Assembly (NCBI RefSeq): GCF_000424665.1
Contig: NZ_KE384221.1
Coordinates: 124,001 to 188,000 of the forward strand
Direction: 5' to 3'
Length of the DNA stretch: 64,000 bases
Origin: Salinimicrobium terrae DSM 17865
GTDB taxonomy: Bacteria > Bacteroidota > Bacteroidia > Flavobacteriales > Flavobacteriaceae
Positions 16,628-25,354 of this stretch are shown here, piece by piece (position 1 is the first letter of the stretch; every line of letters begins with the position of its first letter). Position numbers and translations under genes: made by a program. The notes beneath the pieces were generated by a model. That model made no database searches. It saw only the letters and a program-made list of their open reading frames with translations, and was not told the DNA's origin.

Positions 16628-16920
16628 TGCCTATCATGATGACATATAGTCACTTAGATTATATTTAACATGTTTAACCGTTTGGCAACCCGTTGATGCC
16701 GTTGCACAAGGTTTTTTACAGGTTGTTTTTAGTATGTTTTAAGCAAATTCGAAGATTTGAGGACCCGTTTAACTGGGGAAATAGAACGCCTTATACACCA
16801 CATTAAAAAATTTGATAAAGTTTTAGTACGTCACCTCTGGAAAAGCCGGTTTCTACTGTAGATTGAAGATTTTTTTAACTATAAGGAATTGATATTTAGC
16901 AGCTACACTTCCTTATTTAA

Positions 16921-17052
16921 ATGTTTATTATGTCACAGAAAAGCGATCAAAATCAGGAGGTAAGAAGTTCCTTTTTCTTTAAGGCATTGTCCTGGTCTTC
17001 AGGATTATTTTATTTGCAGCTCTCACTGCTTTTATTGTCTGGCTGCAAATGA
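16921..17052 (+). CDS. Doubtful 43-aa hydrophobic peptide
   Basis: It starts ATG at 16921 (or 16930) and has a polar N terminus (MSQKSDQNQEV) and a hydrophobic C terminus ending LLLLSGCK. A different frame here (VLVFRIILFAALTAFIVWLQ) is also hydrophobic, so either could be the remains of a small membrane protein. Confidence 0.22.
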   Translation: MFIMSQKSDQNQEVRSSFFFKALSWSSGLFYLQLSLLLLSGCK

Positions 17053-17124
17053 CTCATCAGATTTTCTCTATTTGATAATGGATCTTCAGTAAGTTCCACT
17101 CAGCAGCATTACAAAAAGAAATTT

Positions 17125-17244
17125 CTATTCCTTTCCTTTTTGCACTTTTTGTTTTCCTTTCCGAACAAGGAAAAATGGATAAAAACCTATAAGAAGAAAT
17201 GCACAAAAAGCAATAATGGCAAAACCTAATCCTATAAAAAGCAT
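17125..17244 (-). CDS. Possible 39-aa membrane peptide
   Basis: It starts with ATG and runs LFIGLGFAIIAFCAFLLIGF followed by a basic, Lys/Gln-rich tail. This is one membrane helix with a positively charged C terminus, like many small membrane proteins. No ribosome site stands out, which is normal for this phylum. The family is not recognised. Confidence 0.4.
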   Translation of the reverse strand: MLFIGLGFAIIAFCAFLLIGFYPFFLVRKGKQKVQKGKE

Positions 17245-17567
17245 TGTGTTCACTTTAGGGAAATGTTTCTACTAAAGTAGCTTCTCAAAAATTCTAAGCC
17301 TCCCATTTTTCTGTTAATTTGCACGGTTTCCTTGTTTTTTTTAGATTAAAGGTGCACAAACCGAGATTAAATGAAGTAAAATAAATTAGTGATCACCATA
17401 ATTCATTAAAAAGCATCTGTTAAAAAATTTGGACAGCAAAGGTTTTAACACTTTGTCACTAGCCTATCATCTGTTAAAAAAATGATTCACTTACAGATTA
17501 AAGATGAGCCATTGTGAAACCTCAAAGCCCTACAAAATGGGGAATGTTCACTGTCTCAAATAAGGTA

Positions 17568-17701
17568 TCCCGAAAACAACAAAGAGCCCAAAGGGGGCTC
17601 AATGATTGTTTGACCCTCTCCTAAAGGATACAAGTACCTTACGGACTTGGAAAAACCTATAGGGAGGGATTTTGCTGGTGGTGTTTAATATAACAAGATA
17701 A
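17568..17701 (-). repeat. Imperfect repeat copy A with hairpin terminator
   Basis: It matches 18403-18540 along its length with scattered changes. Read on the minus strand it begins with codons ending Ile-Leu-Leu-Tyr-stop and ends in a GAGCCC/GGGCTC hairpin followed by TTTGTTGTTTT. It looks like the leftover 3' end of a paralogue of the gene at 18524, together with its 3' untranslated region. It lies just downstream of the Met-rich lipoprotein gene and may act as its terminator. Confidence 0.6.
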
Positions 17702-17748
17702 CGAACAGTCCAGTTCATCGAGGGGTTTAAGAAGTCATTAAAACTATT

Positions 17749-18231
17749 TTAATTCATCCTGTCAGGACCTCCCATGTGGTGGTGTTGCATTCTTTGTTCC
17801 ATTTCATTGTACATAACCGAATCCTGGTCCATCATGTTCATCATGTTCTGCATCATTTGCTGACGTATTTGCGGATTCTGACGCATCATGGTGTTATCCT
17901 GCTGCATAGCAGACATCATGTGCTGCATCATGGCGCCCATCATATTCGGATGTTCCTGCATCATCATTTCCATATGTTCTTGATTGTACATTTGCTGCAT
18001 CATATCACGGTGTGAGACCATAAGGTTCACTGCCTGGTCATTTTGATGCATTCTATTTATGAATTCAGTAAATAATTCCTCATCATCCAGAATCTGGTCA
18101 TAAACAGCAGACCTCTGTACTTCATTTTGTTTAAGGTCTATTTCCTGTGCATCGTTTTCACAGGCGGATAAAAGAAAGGCAAACAATAGTACATAAACTA
18201 TACTTGTGATTCTTAGTCTCAGATATTTCAT
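17749..18231 (-). CDS. Methionine-rich lipoprotein, probable copper/silver binding
   Basis: A 160-aa lipoprotein with a signal peptide and lipobox LLSAC. Thirty of its residues are Met, mostly as MM pairs in the second half (HMEMMMQEH, NMMGAMMQHMM, QQMMQNMMNMM), ending in a HHH cluster. Met/His-rich periplasmic proteins typically bind Cu(I) or Ag(I). A Cys-rich copper-storage protein is encoded 1.1 kb away (19331), supporting a metal role. Family not named; the metal role is inference from composition. A terminator-bearing repeat lies downstream. Confidence 0.8.
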   Translation of the reverse strand: MKYLRLRITSIVYVLLFAFLLSACENDAQEIDLKQNEVQRSAVYDQILDDEELFTEFINRMHQNDQAVNLMVSHRDMMQQMYNQEHMEMMMQEHPNMMGAMMQHMMSAMQQDNTMMRQNPQIRQQMMQNMMNMMDQDSVMYNEMEQRMQHHHMGGPDRMN

Positions 18232-18402
18232 TTTTATTTATATTAAGTTTACTCGGATTTTTACTTAAAATAAGAAAATTTTACGATAATAAAAATACAA
18301 GACTATGTAAAGCAATACCTCATGGACCTCGACACTGGCCAGATGCTCGTGATGAGGCTTATGAAGGATTTTGAGGTGACTCAGGGAAACTACAAGCCTG
18401 GG

Positions 18403-18540
18403 TCCCAAAACAACAAAGAGCCCCTCAAGAGGGCTCAATGAATTGTTGGACCCTCTCCTAAAGGAACACAAGCACCTTTATGAACTTGGGAATACCAATA
18501 GGGAGGGATTTTTCTGATGGTGTTTAGTAAAACAAGATAC
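18403..18540 (-). repeat. Imperfect repeat copy B with hairpin terminator
   Basis: This is the partner of 17568-17701. On the minus strand it covers the last codons of the small gene at 18524, about 100 bases containing the near-complementary pair CCCTCC and GGAGAGGG, then GAGCCCTCTTGAGGGGCTC and a T-rich run. It is probably a structured 3' end with a rho-independent terminator. Confidence 0.6.
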
Positions 18541-18709
18541 CGTATAAAATAAAAGCAATTACACCCAATATCAATATAATTCTAAAAACCGAATTACAGG
18601 TCTTATAAAAAGAAACTTTTCTGTCCCTGTCAGGAATAAACATCTTGTCCATAAGTTTGTAGGTTAGACTGAGAAGGACAGACGGGGGCACCTGACATAA
18701 CCAATACAT
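18524..18709 (-). CDS. Small single-pass membrane protein, unknown
   Basis: 61 aa from the first ATG. A start at Met21 or Met24 (MDKMFIPDRDRKVSF) would give about 40 aa. The C terminus is one membrane helix, FRIILILGVIAFILYGILFY, ending at the stop. A hairpin terminator follows within the repeat at 18403-18540. A degraded copy of its 3' end is present at 17568-17701. Function is unknown. Confidence 0.5.
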   Translation of the reverse strand: MYWLCQVPPSVLLSLTYKLMDKMFIPDRDRKVSFYKTCNSVFRIILILGVIAFILYGILFY

Positions 18710-18948
18710 ATAGATTATTTTGTAGTTGTAGTAATTAAGTTACTTACAAAACCTGCAAAGTATTCTTAAATATATTAAATAAAATCTTAAATGAGTAAAC
18801 AACAGATGTTTTTTGACCTACAAAGAGAATGAAAAGCAACAAAGAAAAAAAATGTAGGACGATTGTAGGCTGGAAAAAATTAACGTTCGGTTTGCACTAA
18901 CTCTTTTTGGAGTGCAACTTCTTTCTGTTTGAGGATAAAAAAACCACT

Positions 18949-19140
18949 CTATTGAGTGGCCTTCTTATTACCATTCATCTTATTTATTAGAACCTTGAAC
19001 GAAAAGACTATATGATTAACTGTATGCTTTAGATTTTTAAATATTCTTGTGAAGGTTTTTGATACCCAACCCTTAGGTAAAGTAATTCCCTCTACACTTT
19101 TCTTAAGGGTTTTTCTTTTGCTGAAGATAACTTTCATCAA
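18949..19140 (-). CDS. Small basic protein, unknown
   Basis: 63 aa, strongly basic and without a clear membrane helix (KRKTLKKSVEGITLPKGW, then RIFKNLKHTVNHIVF). The stop codon is inside a hairpin, CCACTC/GAGTGG (18944-18959), followed on the minus strand by a T run, which supports an expressed gene ending in its own terminator. Not recognised. Confidence 0.5.
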   Translation of the reverse strand: MMKVIFSKRKTLKKSVEGITLPKGWVSKTFTRIFKNLKHTVNHIVFSFKVLINKMNGNKKATQ

Positions 19141-19330
19141 TCTTTAGAAAAAAGAAAAGACTCAAACCTTTCCCCCAAGATAGAATTGTCCATTATTATT
19201 TAGCTTGATGTAACTTTTGGGTCCATCAATAATTTTGTGAGAAAGTTATAGTTGCTGGTTTGCATTGTGCTAAACTGTTTCTTAACTTCAGGTCAATTGA
19301 CTGATTTATACAAAATTAAACTGAATAATT

Positions 19331-19669
19331 ATGGAAATGGGACAAAGAAACAAGGAGCTGCTACAAACATTGGCAGAATGTGCAACCGAATGTGAAACTT
19401 GCTTTGACGCATCACTGGAAAACAAAAACATGGAGGACCTTGCACGAGTAATAAGATTGTGCAGGGATTGCGCTAAAATCTGCTATACGACAATGAGTTT
19501 TGTTGCTTCAAATTCAAAGCATGCGAAACATCTTGCAAAGGAATGTGCGGAAATATGTGGTGAATGTGCTAATGCATGTGGTCATCACACGGATGAGGAA
19601 CAAGAATGCATGGCCTGCATGAAAATATGCAAAGAATGTGAAGAAGCTTGCAAAAAATTCGCTGCTTAA
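19331..19669 (+). CDS. Four-helix-bundle copper-binding protein (Csp-like, DUF326)
   Basis: A 112-aa protein with 15 Cys arranged as CxxxC and CxxC pairs along four helices (ECATECETC, RLCRDCAKIC, KECAEICGECANAC, ECMACMKICKECEEAC). This is the hallmark of copper storage proteins, which hold many Cu(I) ions inside the bundle. No signal peptide is present, so it resembles the cytosolic Csp3 branch. A hairpin terminator (19696-19718) closes it as a single-gene unit. The nearby Met-rich lipoprotein suggests a copper-tolerance module. Confidence 0.92.
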   Translation: MEMGQRNKELLQTLAECATECETCFDASLENKNMEDLARVIRLCRDCAKICYTTMSFVASNSKHAKHLAKECAEICGECANACGHHTDEEQECMACMKICKECEEACKKFAA

Positions 19670-19695
19670 TAATTTTAATTTGAAGTAGTGATGAG

Positions 19696-19718
19696 CCACG
19701 CAAGAGCGTGGTTTTTTT
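19696..19718 (+). terminator. Terminator of copper-storage gene
   Basis: CCACGC (19696-19701) and GCGTGG (19706-19711) enclose AAGA and are followed by seven T. Confidence 0.8.
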
Positions 19719-19849
19719 AATAATTTTTAATTCGCAGGTGTTATGGCTTGTAATTTGATAAAGAAATATTTGAGAGAGAGGTGCAATGAGAGCTGATATT
19801 TTACATATTAGTTCTCTTTCCATATTTGAACCTGAACCAGTTACGGAGA

Positions 19850-20788
19850 ATGGAAAAAAATGAAATTATAGAAATAGTCCTGAATTCATACTGGGACTAT
19901 GGATTTTATGTTTACCAGGAACTGACCAAACCCGCATGGAATAACTTCTTATACTGGCTGATGGGAATCTCTCTGTTTTTTATCCTATTAGAAGCCTTAC
20001 GTCCATGGAAAAAACAGCAACGTTTATTTAAACAGGATTTTTGGTTAGACATCTTTTATATGTTTTTCAACGTATTTCTGTTTTCGCTTATTGGATATTA
20101 CGCACTGTCAAACATTTTTGTAGAGGCTTTTAATAGCACCCTTGGCTCACTTGGGGTTTCAAATCTTGCGGCCATACAAATTGATTCTTGGCCTATTTGG
20201 GCGCAGTTGCTAACACTTTTTGTATTGCGTGATTTTCTGCACTGGAACATCCATCGACTATTACATAGGATCCCTTTTCTTTGGGAATTTCATAAGGTTC
20301 ACCATTCAGCAAAGGAAATGAACTTTGCTACTCATCTACGTTTTCACCCACTGGAGACAGTGGTATACCGAACTCTTGAGTATATTCCTCTTGCCATGAT
20401 AGGGTTTGGGATTCAAGAATTTTTTCTGGTTTATGTAATAGCCTTGGGTATTGGCCATTTCAACCATTCCAACATTCAGGTTCCTTTAGGTCCTTTAAAA
20501 TATGTATTCAACAACCCGCAGATGCACACCTGGCATCACGCCAAAGAATTGCCTAACTCCAGAAAGAATGGGGTAAACTTTGGGATATCTCTTAGTGTAT
20601 GGGATTATTTATTTAAAACTGCCCATGTGCCCGCAAAAGGAGAAGCTATTGAACTGGGATATACAGGAGATGAGGAAATGCCTCGGAATTTCTGGAAACA
20701 AGCTCTTTTCCCAATTACGAAATCCAAGGGAAACAATTCTAATGTATATACCACAACACTACAGGACAACCGCCAAAACCTCCGATGA
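19850..20788 (+). CDS. Sterol desaturase / fatty acid hydroxylase family membrane protein
   Basis: 312 aa from ATG at 19850; a TTG eight codons upstream (19826) is also possible. Four or so membrane segments surround the di-iron histidine motifs: HRLLHR, FHKVHHS, GHFNHSN and MHTWHHAKE. These define the superfamily that hydroxylates or desaturates lipids at a non-haem di-iron centre using oxygen. The substrate cannot be read. It lies between the copper-storage gene and a bidirectional terminator and appears monocistronic. Confidence 0.92.
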   Translation: MEKNEIIEIVLNSYWDYGFYVYQELTKPAWNNFLYWLMGISLFFILLEALRPWKKQQRLFKQDFWLDIFYMFFNVFLFSLIGYYALSNIFVEAFNSTLGSLGVSNLAAIQIDSWPIWAQLLTLFVLRDFLHWNIHRLLHRIPFLWEFHKVHHSAKEMNFATHLRFHPLETVVYRTLEYIPLAMIGFGIQEFFLVYVIALGIGHFNHSNIQVPLGPLKYVFNNPQMHTWHHAKELPNSRKNGVNFGISLSVWDYLFKTAHVPAKGEAIELGYTGDEEMPRNFWKQALFPITKSKGNNSNVYTTTLQDNRQNLR

Positions 20789-20961
20789 CCGCTTACTAAT
20801 TTTTCAATGGGAGGAAAACAGAATAAAATAGGATATTCTTGAAGTATCGTAGCTTTTTCTATTCACACTTGGCTCATCCTCAAAAAAGACCTTGAATTTG
20901 AAGTTCCTACTTGAGATTACCTTACAAATTCGATTCTACTGTTATCGGACGCTACAAAGAA

Positions 20962-20986
20962 AAGACCACCTGTTTTAGGTGGTCTT
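20962..20986 (+). terminator. Hairpin terminator after hydroxylase gene
   Basis: AAGACCACC (20962-20970) pairs with GGTGGTCTT around TGTTTTA; T follows on one side and A precedes on the other, so it could work in both directions. Confidence 0.7.
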
Positions 20987-21061
20987 TTACTATACTTATC
21001 TCATTTCAATTGAAATACAAGTTTTGAGTTCTTCCACCTGAAGTACAGCACATCTAAGTTC

Positions 21062-21190
21062 TTAGTTTTCAATTTCCAAGTCAGTAGCTAAATCCAGACC
21101 ATCTGCAACAATATCAAAAATATCGATATTGAGGTCTTCACTTATCACTATTATACCATCCATGTTTTTATTGGCATCGTTAATAATCAC
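21062..21190 (-). pseudogene. Short coding-like fragment, unknown
   Basis: A minus-strand frame of about 42 codons from a GTG (21190) to TAA (21062). It reads coherently (INDANKNMDGIIVISEDLN, then FDIVADGLDLATDLEIEN), but has no ATG at a plausible start. The open frame extends ten codons further upstream to a stop. It may be the tail of a lost gene or a small acidic protein. Confidence 0.35.
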
Positions 21191-21349
21191 TCTAGTTTTT
21201 TCCGGTTTAAAAGAGAGTTATATGGGGTCCAAAAGCATAAAATGAGCAAGAAGATTTTATTTTATGAAAAAATCACTTTATAGGTTAAACATTTATTAAT
21301 CAATTGTTTAATACCATGTAAAAAATTAAAAAAAAATATCTTTGAGTAA

Positions 21350-21706
21350 ATGATGCGGGAGATGAAGAACAGGATTTTTAAAAATGAAAAAGTTGAAGAA
21401 TTGAAGCATTTTATTCGTTCAACTTGCGAAGGGTGTACAGACGGCAGTGTAAAATATAAAGATTTTCATAAGAGCCTTATTACCCATTACTTTGAAGCCA
21501 GAAATGTGGAGATATTTTATGACAAGAGAAGAATAGTAGCCGAAATATTGGTAGGCATGGACTATGTGCCTATCAATTTTGACTGTCTGGATCTTTCAGT
21601 TTTCCTAAGTTCATGTATAAAAGAAGACCAGCAGAGTCTGGAAACCTATCAGAATTACATGAAAACTTTTTCGACAAGAACTATGGTGACCTATAGGGGA
21701 GATTAA
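21350..21706 (+). CDS. Hypothetical protein, 118 aa
   Basis: A soluble protein with two Cys close together (STCEGCTDGS), a basic N terminus and no signal peptide or membrane helix. The central part, EIFYDKRRIVAEILVGMDYV, looks like alternating strands. Not recognised. It may start at Met5 instead. It lies upstream of the EF-hand cluster but is separated from it by about 170 bp and probably has its own promoter. Confidence 0.6.
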   Translation: MMREMKNRIFKNEKVEELKHFIRSTCEGCTDGSVKYKDFHKSLITHYFEARNVEIFYDKRRIVAEILVGMDYVPINFDCLDLSVFLSSCIKEDQQSLETYQNYMKTFSTRTMVTYRGD

Positions 21707-21874
21707 ACTGCCAATTTCAGGATACCACCGGATATTTATTGGAGTTTAGGTCTATTCAGGTTTATAAACTCGAGTATGAGATTACCTCTGTTGTGAAATG
21801 TTTGGCAATCTAAATTTTAAGGAGGCTCAGGATTAAGTTAAATTGGTGCAAACCAAACCATTAAATATTTTATT

Positions 21875-22408
21875 ATGAAAAAGTTAATTTTACTACTTGC
21901 TTTTCTATTCACAGTGAGTTCTTCATTTTTATCCTGCAAGGCGACAGACTATGCAGACTATGATCTTGATGACGATGGATTATGGGACTCGGATGAATTC
22001 GGAGAAGCCTACGATGAAAACTGGACCACCTGGGATGCCGATGCAGACGGTTATTTGGATGATGACGAATTTTATGATACCTACTATGGATGGGTAGATG
22101 CGGACGACGATGATCTGATTGATGAGGATGAGTGGAACGAAGGCTACAACAACCTTTACGGTGACTATGGTGCTGTGGGAGATTTCGGAGTCTATGATAT
22201 TGACAATGACGGATTTATTGATGACGATGAGTGGTTCGAAGGATGGAATGACTCAGACTGGTTCAACGACTATGATTTAGACGATGATGGTCTTGTTGAT
22301 AACGATGAGTGGGATGATGGTATCTTCGATATTTGGGATGAAGACGATGATGCGTTTTGGGATGAAAATGAGTACACTGCCTATAATACCTACTATGATA
22401 CCTGGTAA
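21875..22408 (+). CDS. Secreted EF-hand lipoprotein 1
   Basis: A 177-aa lipoprotein with signal peptide and Cys21 in SSFLSC. The rest is six EF-hand loops of the form DxDxDGxxDxxE beginning near residues 30, 54, 75, 108, 134 and 155 (for example DLDDDGLWDSDE), separated by Trp/Tyr-rich helices. Most loops keep all calcium-ligand positions. It is extremely acidic. Likely surface or periplasmic calcium binding, as buffer or adhesion/matrix component. First of four tandem relatives; a near copy follows 300 bp downstream. A hairpin terminator follows at about 22434-22466. Confidence 0.9.
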   Translation: MKKLILLLAFLFTVSSSFLSCKATDYADYDLDDDGLWDSDEFGEAYDENWTTWDADADGYLDDDEFYDTYYGWVDADDDDLIDEDEWNEGYNNLYGDYGAVGDFGVYDIDNDGFIDDDEWFEGWNDSDWFNDYDLDDDGLVDNDEWDDGIFDIWDEDDDAFWDENEYTAYNTYYDTW

Positions 22409-22706
22409 TTGTCGATAGAAACAATATTAGAAGAGGCCGTTTAAATTTTTTAAGCGGCTTCTTCTTTTTTTCTTGTTCTTTTTGCTGTAAAAATACTTCT
22501 GTGGCAACTTCCAACAAGGGCGACGGCTAATAAAGGTGAGACTAAACCACAAGTTTCAAAACGCCACCAGAAGACTTACTGCCGTGCAACGGTATTCACC
22601 CTGGGTATGAGAGACCTCTATTTGTGAAATTTTTAGCAGTCGAAATTTCAAGAAGGCAGAAGATTCAATTAATTTGGTGGAAACCAAACCAATAAATATT
22701 TTAATT

Positions 22707-23312
22707 ATGAAAAAATTAATTTTATTATTTACTTTTCTATTTACCCTTAGTTCTTCCTTCATTGCTTGTCGCGATAACGTCGAAGAAGCTGAGCCGATCC
22801 CTGAATATGACACCGAGATAGAACCGATTGATGATGAAGTCGTGATAAACGGCTTCGAAGACTATGATCTTGACGATGATGGATTATGGGACTCGGATGA
22901 ATTTGGTGAGGCCTACGACGAAGATTGGACCGTCTGGGATGTCGATGATGACACTTATCTGGACGACAATGAATTCTATACTACCTACTATGGCTGGGTA
23001 GATACGGATGACGATGATCTTATTGATGAAGATGAGTGGAATGAGGGTTATACCAATCTTTATGGAGATTATGCTGCCGTCGGAGATTTTGGAGATTATG
23101 ATCTTGACGACGATGGATTTCTTGATGAAGATGAATGGTACGAAGGATGGAGTGACTCCGACTGGTTCAACGACTATGATTTAGACGATGACGGTCTTGT
23201 TGACAATGATGAATGGGATGATGGCCTCTTTGGACTTTGGGATGAAGATGACGACGGATATTGGGATGAGGACGAATATAATGCCTATACTGTCTATTAT
23301 GACACCTGGTAA
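22707..23312 (+). CDS. Secreted EF-hand lipoprotein 2
   Basis: 201 aa from the ATG at 22707. A longer frame from 22674 adds 11 residues but puts polar residues before the signal peptide. The signal peptide ends at FIACR, with a short linker of about 30 acidic residues. Six EF-hand loops follow, very similar in order and sequence to protein 1 (DLDDDGLWDSDEFGEAYDE is nearly shared). The 60-80 bp upstream of the start also resemble those of protein 1, so the duplication included the promoter. A terminator hairpin with AGCTG/CAGCT arms and a T run is at 23405-23444. Confidence 0.9.
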   Translation: MKKLILLFTFLFTLSSSFIACRDNVEEAEPIPEYDTEIEPIDDEVVINGFEDYDLDDDGLWDSDEFGEAYDEDWTVWDVDDDTYLDDNEFYTTYYGWVDTDDDDLIDEDEWNEGYTNLYGDYAAVGDFGDYDLDDDGFLDEDEWYEGWSDSDWFNDYDLDDDGLVDNDEWDDGLFGLWDEDDDGYWDEDEYNAYTVYYDTW

Positions 23313-23608
23313 GTAATCCCGGAAAGATGTTGGGCAGTAGAGTTTGGATTTTTCAAGTCAGGCTTACATTTCCAACAAAAGATTAAAATTTTTAAATTAA
23401 GAAAGAGCTGCCTGAAAATATCATTTTCGGACAGCTTTTTTTCTTTGGTTACAAGCACTCTTCTCCCTTTCCCAAACTTTAAGATATGGTGGTTAATTCA
23501 TTCATTCCTTTACAAGGGCTTAACATTGCCGTTAAATTAGCGATAAAAACTTGCACTAAACCACTAAATATTACCACTTTACAATAATTATAAATTAAAA
23601 CCCACACT

Positions 23609-24532
23609 ATGACAGATTTACTAAAGAAAATTACAAAACACCAATTGTATCTTGGGTTGTTACTTCTTGCATTTAGCTTAAACAGCTGTAGCGATGATGA
23701 CGATGGATTACTGGAAGATGATAACTTTACAGGAACTATTACTGCCATGGATCAAATCGTTTCCGGTGACATCATAATGGTACAGAATGTAACTGTAACC
23801 CAGGATAGCTGGTTGGCCGCGGTACACAGCGATGAAATAAGCAGTGATAATTTTATTGCTGGTCCTTTATTCATTGATGAAGGTGTACATACTGACCTTA
23901 GTCTTTTGCTCCACGACGATGCCAATCTCGAACCAAATGGAGATGAGATCGTGCTAAAACTTTATGCTGAAGATGACGATGGCATTTTCGGAGAATGGGA
24001 TATTGATGACGAACCTATTACCGACGATGACGATCTTCTCGTTACTCAGACTATAACCGTTATTATGGAAGGTAGTTTTAGTAGCTTTGATGAAGATAAT
24101 GACGGGATGCTGGACGAGAATGAGGTTCCAAATACCTATCAAAATAACTTTGATGTTTGGGACGTTGACGATGATGGTTTTTTAACCGCTGATGAATTTT
24201 ATACTACCACTTTTTATATTACCGATGCCGATGACGACGATTTCATAGATGAAGACGAATGGCTTATAGGTTATGACAGCATGTACTCTGCATATATCGA
24301 CGACGACTTTGCAGCCTACGACGTAGATGGTGACGGATTTATTGAAGAAACTGAATGGTTCGATACATTCGCCGATTCTCAATGGTTCGAGATCTATGAT
24401 GTTGATGATGATAGTCTAGTAGCCTACACTGAATGGGATGAAGGACTTTTCAATGATTGGGATCTCGATGACGACGATTTCATCGACGAAGATGAGTTTA
24501 TCAACTACATAGATTATGTGACTTTTTGGTAA
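23609..24532 (+). CDS. EF-hand lipoprotein 3 with N-terminal DUF7282-like domain
   Basis: A 307-aa lipoprotein with lipobox SLNSC. Residues about 38-155 resemble the DUF7282 beta domain (WLAAVHSDEISS, then GPLFIDEGVHTDLSLLL, then LVTQTITV). Residues 160-307 contain six EF-hand loops (DEDNDGMLDENE, DVDDDGFLTADE, DADDDDFIDEDE and others), some lacking the central Gly. The added domain distinguishes it from proteins 1 and 2. It probably has its own promoter. A terminator with GCCG/CGGC arms lies at about 24561-24590. Confidence 0.87.
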   Translation: MTDLLKKITKHQLYLGLLLLAFSLNSCSDDDDGLLEDDNFTGTITAMDQIVSGDIIMVQNVTVTQDSWLAAVHSDEISSDNFIAGPLFIDEGVHTDLSLLLHDDANLEPNGDEIVLKLYAEDDDGIFGEWDIDDEPITDDDDLLVTQTITVIMEGSFSSFDEDNDGMLDENEVPNTYQNNFDVWDVDDDGFLTADEFYTTTFYITDADDDDFIDEDEWLIGYDSMYSAYIDDDFAAYDVDGDGFIEETEWFDTFADSQWFEIYDVDDDSLVAYTEWDEGLFNDWDLDDDDFIDEDEFINYIDYVTFW

Positions 24533-24817
24533 AAGCATCAAAATGATGAATAGAAAAAAGCCGTCTCGTTTTTTAAAATGAGGCGGCTTTTCCTATGCGA
24601 TATTTACCCAGAAAATTTTAATTCATAGTTCGTCCGGGTCCACAGAGGCATGGACACTTAATTCGTTTTCGGAGCTAATCGATTATACCTTGTGGTAAAT
24701 TTCTAATATCACTTAACAAGCCGGGTTAAAAGAGCGTTAAACGAGTAAGAACAGGCTATTTTTATAGGTTAATTTCTTAAATTAAAGGAAGTATAATTAA
24801 TAAAAAAATCTAATATT

Positions 24818-25354
24818 ATGAACAACTTAAAATTAATTTTAAGCAGCTTTCTTGTTGTCTTTTCAACAGGTGTATTCGCACAACAGGATTTTGACAACTG
24901 GGATCAGGATGATGATTTTCTTATTGAAAAAGAAGAATTTGTTGATAAGTTCACAGATGAGTATTTTTCTGCTTGGGCTGAAGGAGCCGATCCCCAGGGG
25001 GTAATAGAAGAAGGTTTCTTCAGAGAATCTTTTGCGGGTCTCGATACAGATAAGGATGGTTTTCTATCTGATGAGGAATGGCTCATAGGGTACAATTATT
25101 TCTATGATGACTATTTAGTAAATGAAGAAGTCGGTTTTATAGATATAAATGATGATGGTTTAATTCAGTATGAAGAGTATTACGACGTGATTTATGATAC
25201 TGAGTACTTTACCGATATTGATTTAGATAACGACAACTACATTAGTGAGCATGAGCTCGCTGAATATGTGTTTAATAACTGGGATACTAACGACAACGGA
25301 GTTTTAAGCCGATATGAGTGGAATAGTTTTAAACTTTATTACCTCGACGTTTAA
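24818..25354 (+). CDS. Secreted EF-hand protein 4
   Basis: 178 aa with a signal peptide ending VFAQQ and no lipobox Cys, so it is likely periplasmic or secreted in soluble form. EF-hand loops include DTDKDGFLSDEE, DINDDGLIQYEE, DLDNDNYISEHE and DTNDNGVLSRYE, more diverged than in the three upstream proteins. A hairpin GATAGCCATT/AATGGTTATC followed by T (25381-25411) terminates it. With its neighbours it makes a 3.5-kb calcium-binding protein cluster. Confidence 0.85.
   Translation: MNNLKLILSSFLVVFSTGVFAQQDFDNWDQDDDFLIEKEEFVDKFTDEYFSAWAEGADPQGVIEEGFFRESFAGLDTDKDGFLSDEEWLIGYNYFYDDYLVNEEVGFIDINDDGLIQYEEYYDVIYDTEYFTDIDLDNDNYISEHELAEYVFNNWDTNDNGVLSRYEWNSFKLYYLDV

Larger units (their letters stand above)
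16315..17748. other. 1.4-kb region with only tiny candidate genes
   Basis: No long gene is present. Three very short frames with hydrophobic cores are listed separately (16448-16627, 16921-17052, 17125-17244). Positions 16672-16710 hold further CCGTTG copies. Positions 17568-17701 are a copy of the terminator-bearing repeat described below. The rest appears to be decayed accessory DNA. Confidence 0.5.
20789..21349. other. Intergenic region with terminator and a gene remnant
   Basis: A hairpin terminator lies at 20962-20986. A minus-strand coding-like fragment lies at 21062-21190. The interval 21191-21349 is AT-rich and probably holds the promoter of the 21350 gene. Nothing else is recognised. 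Confidence 0.5.

Noticed and set aside
21950-24520. Asp-rich DNA repeats as a minisatellite
   Set aside because: They encode regular EF-hand loops in intact frames with signal peptides, so the repetition is at protein level.
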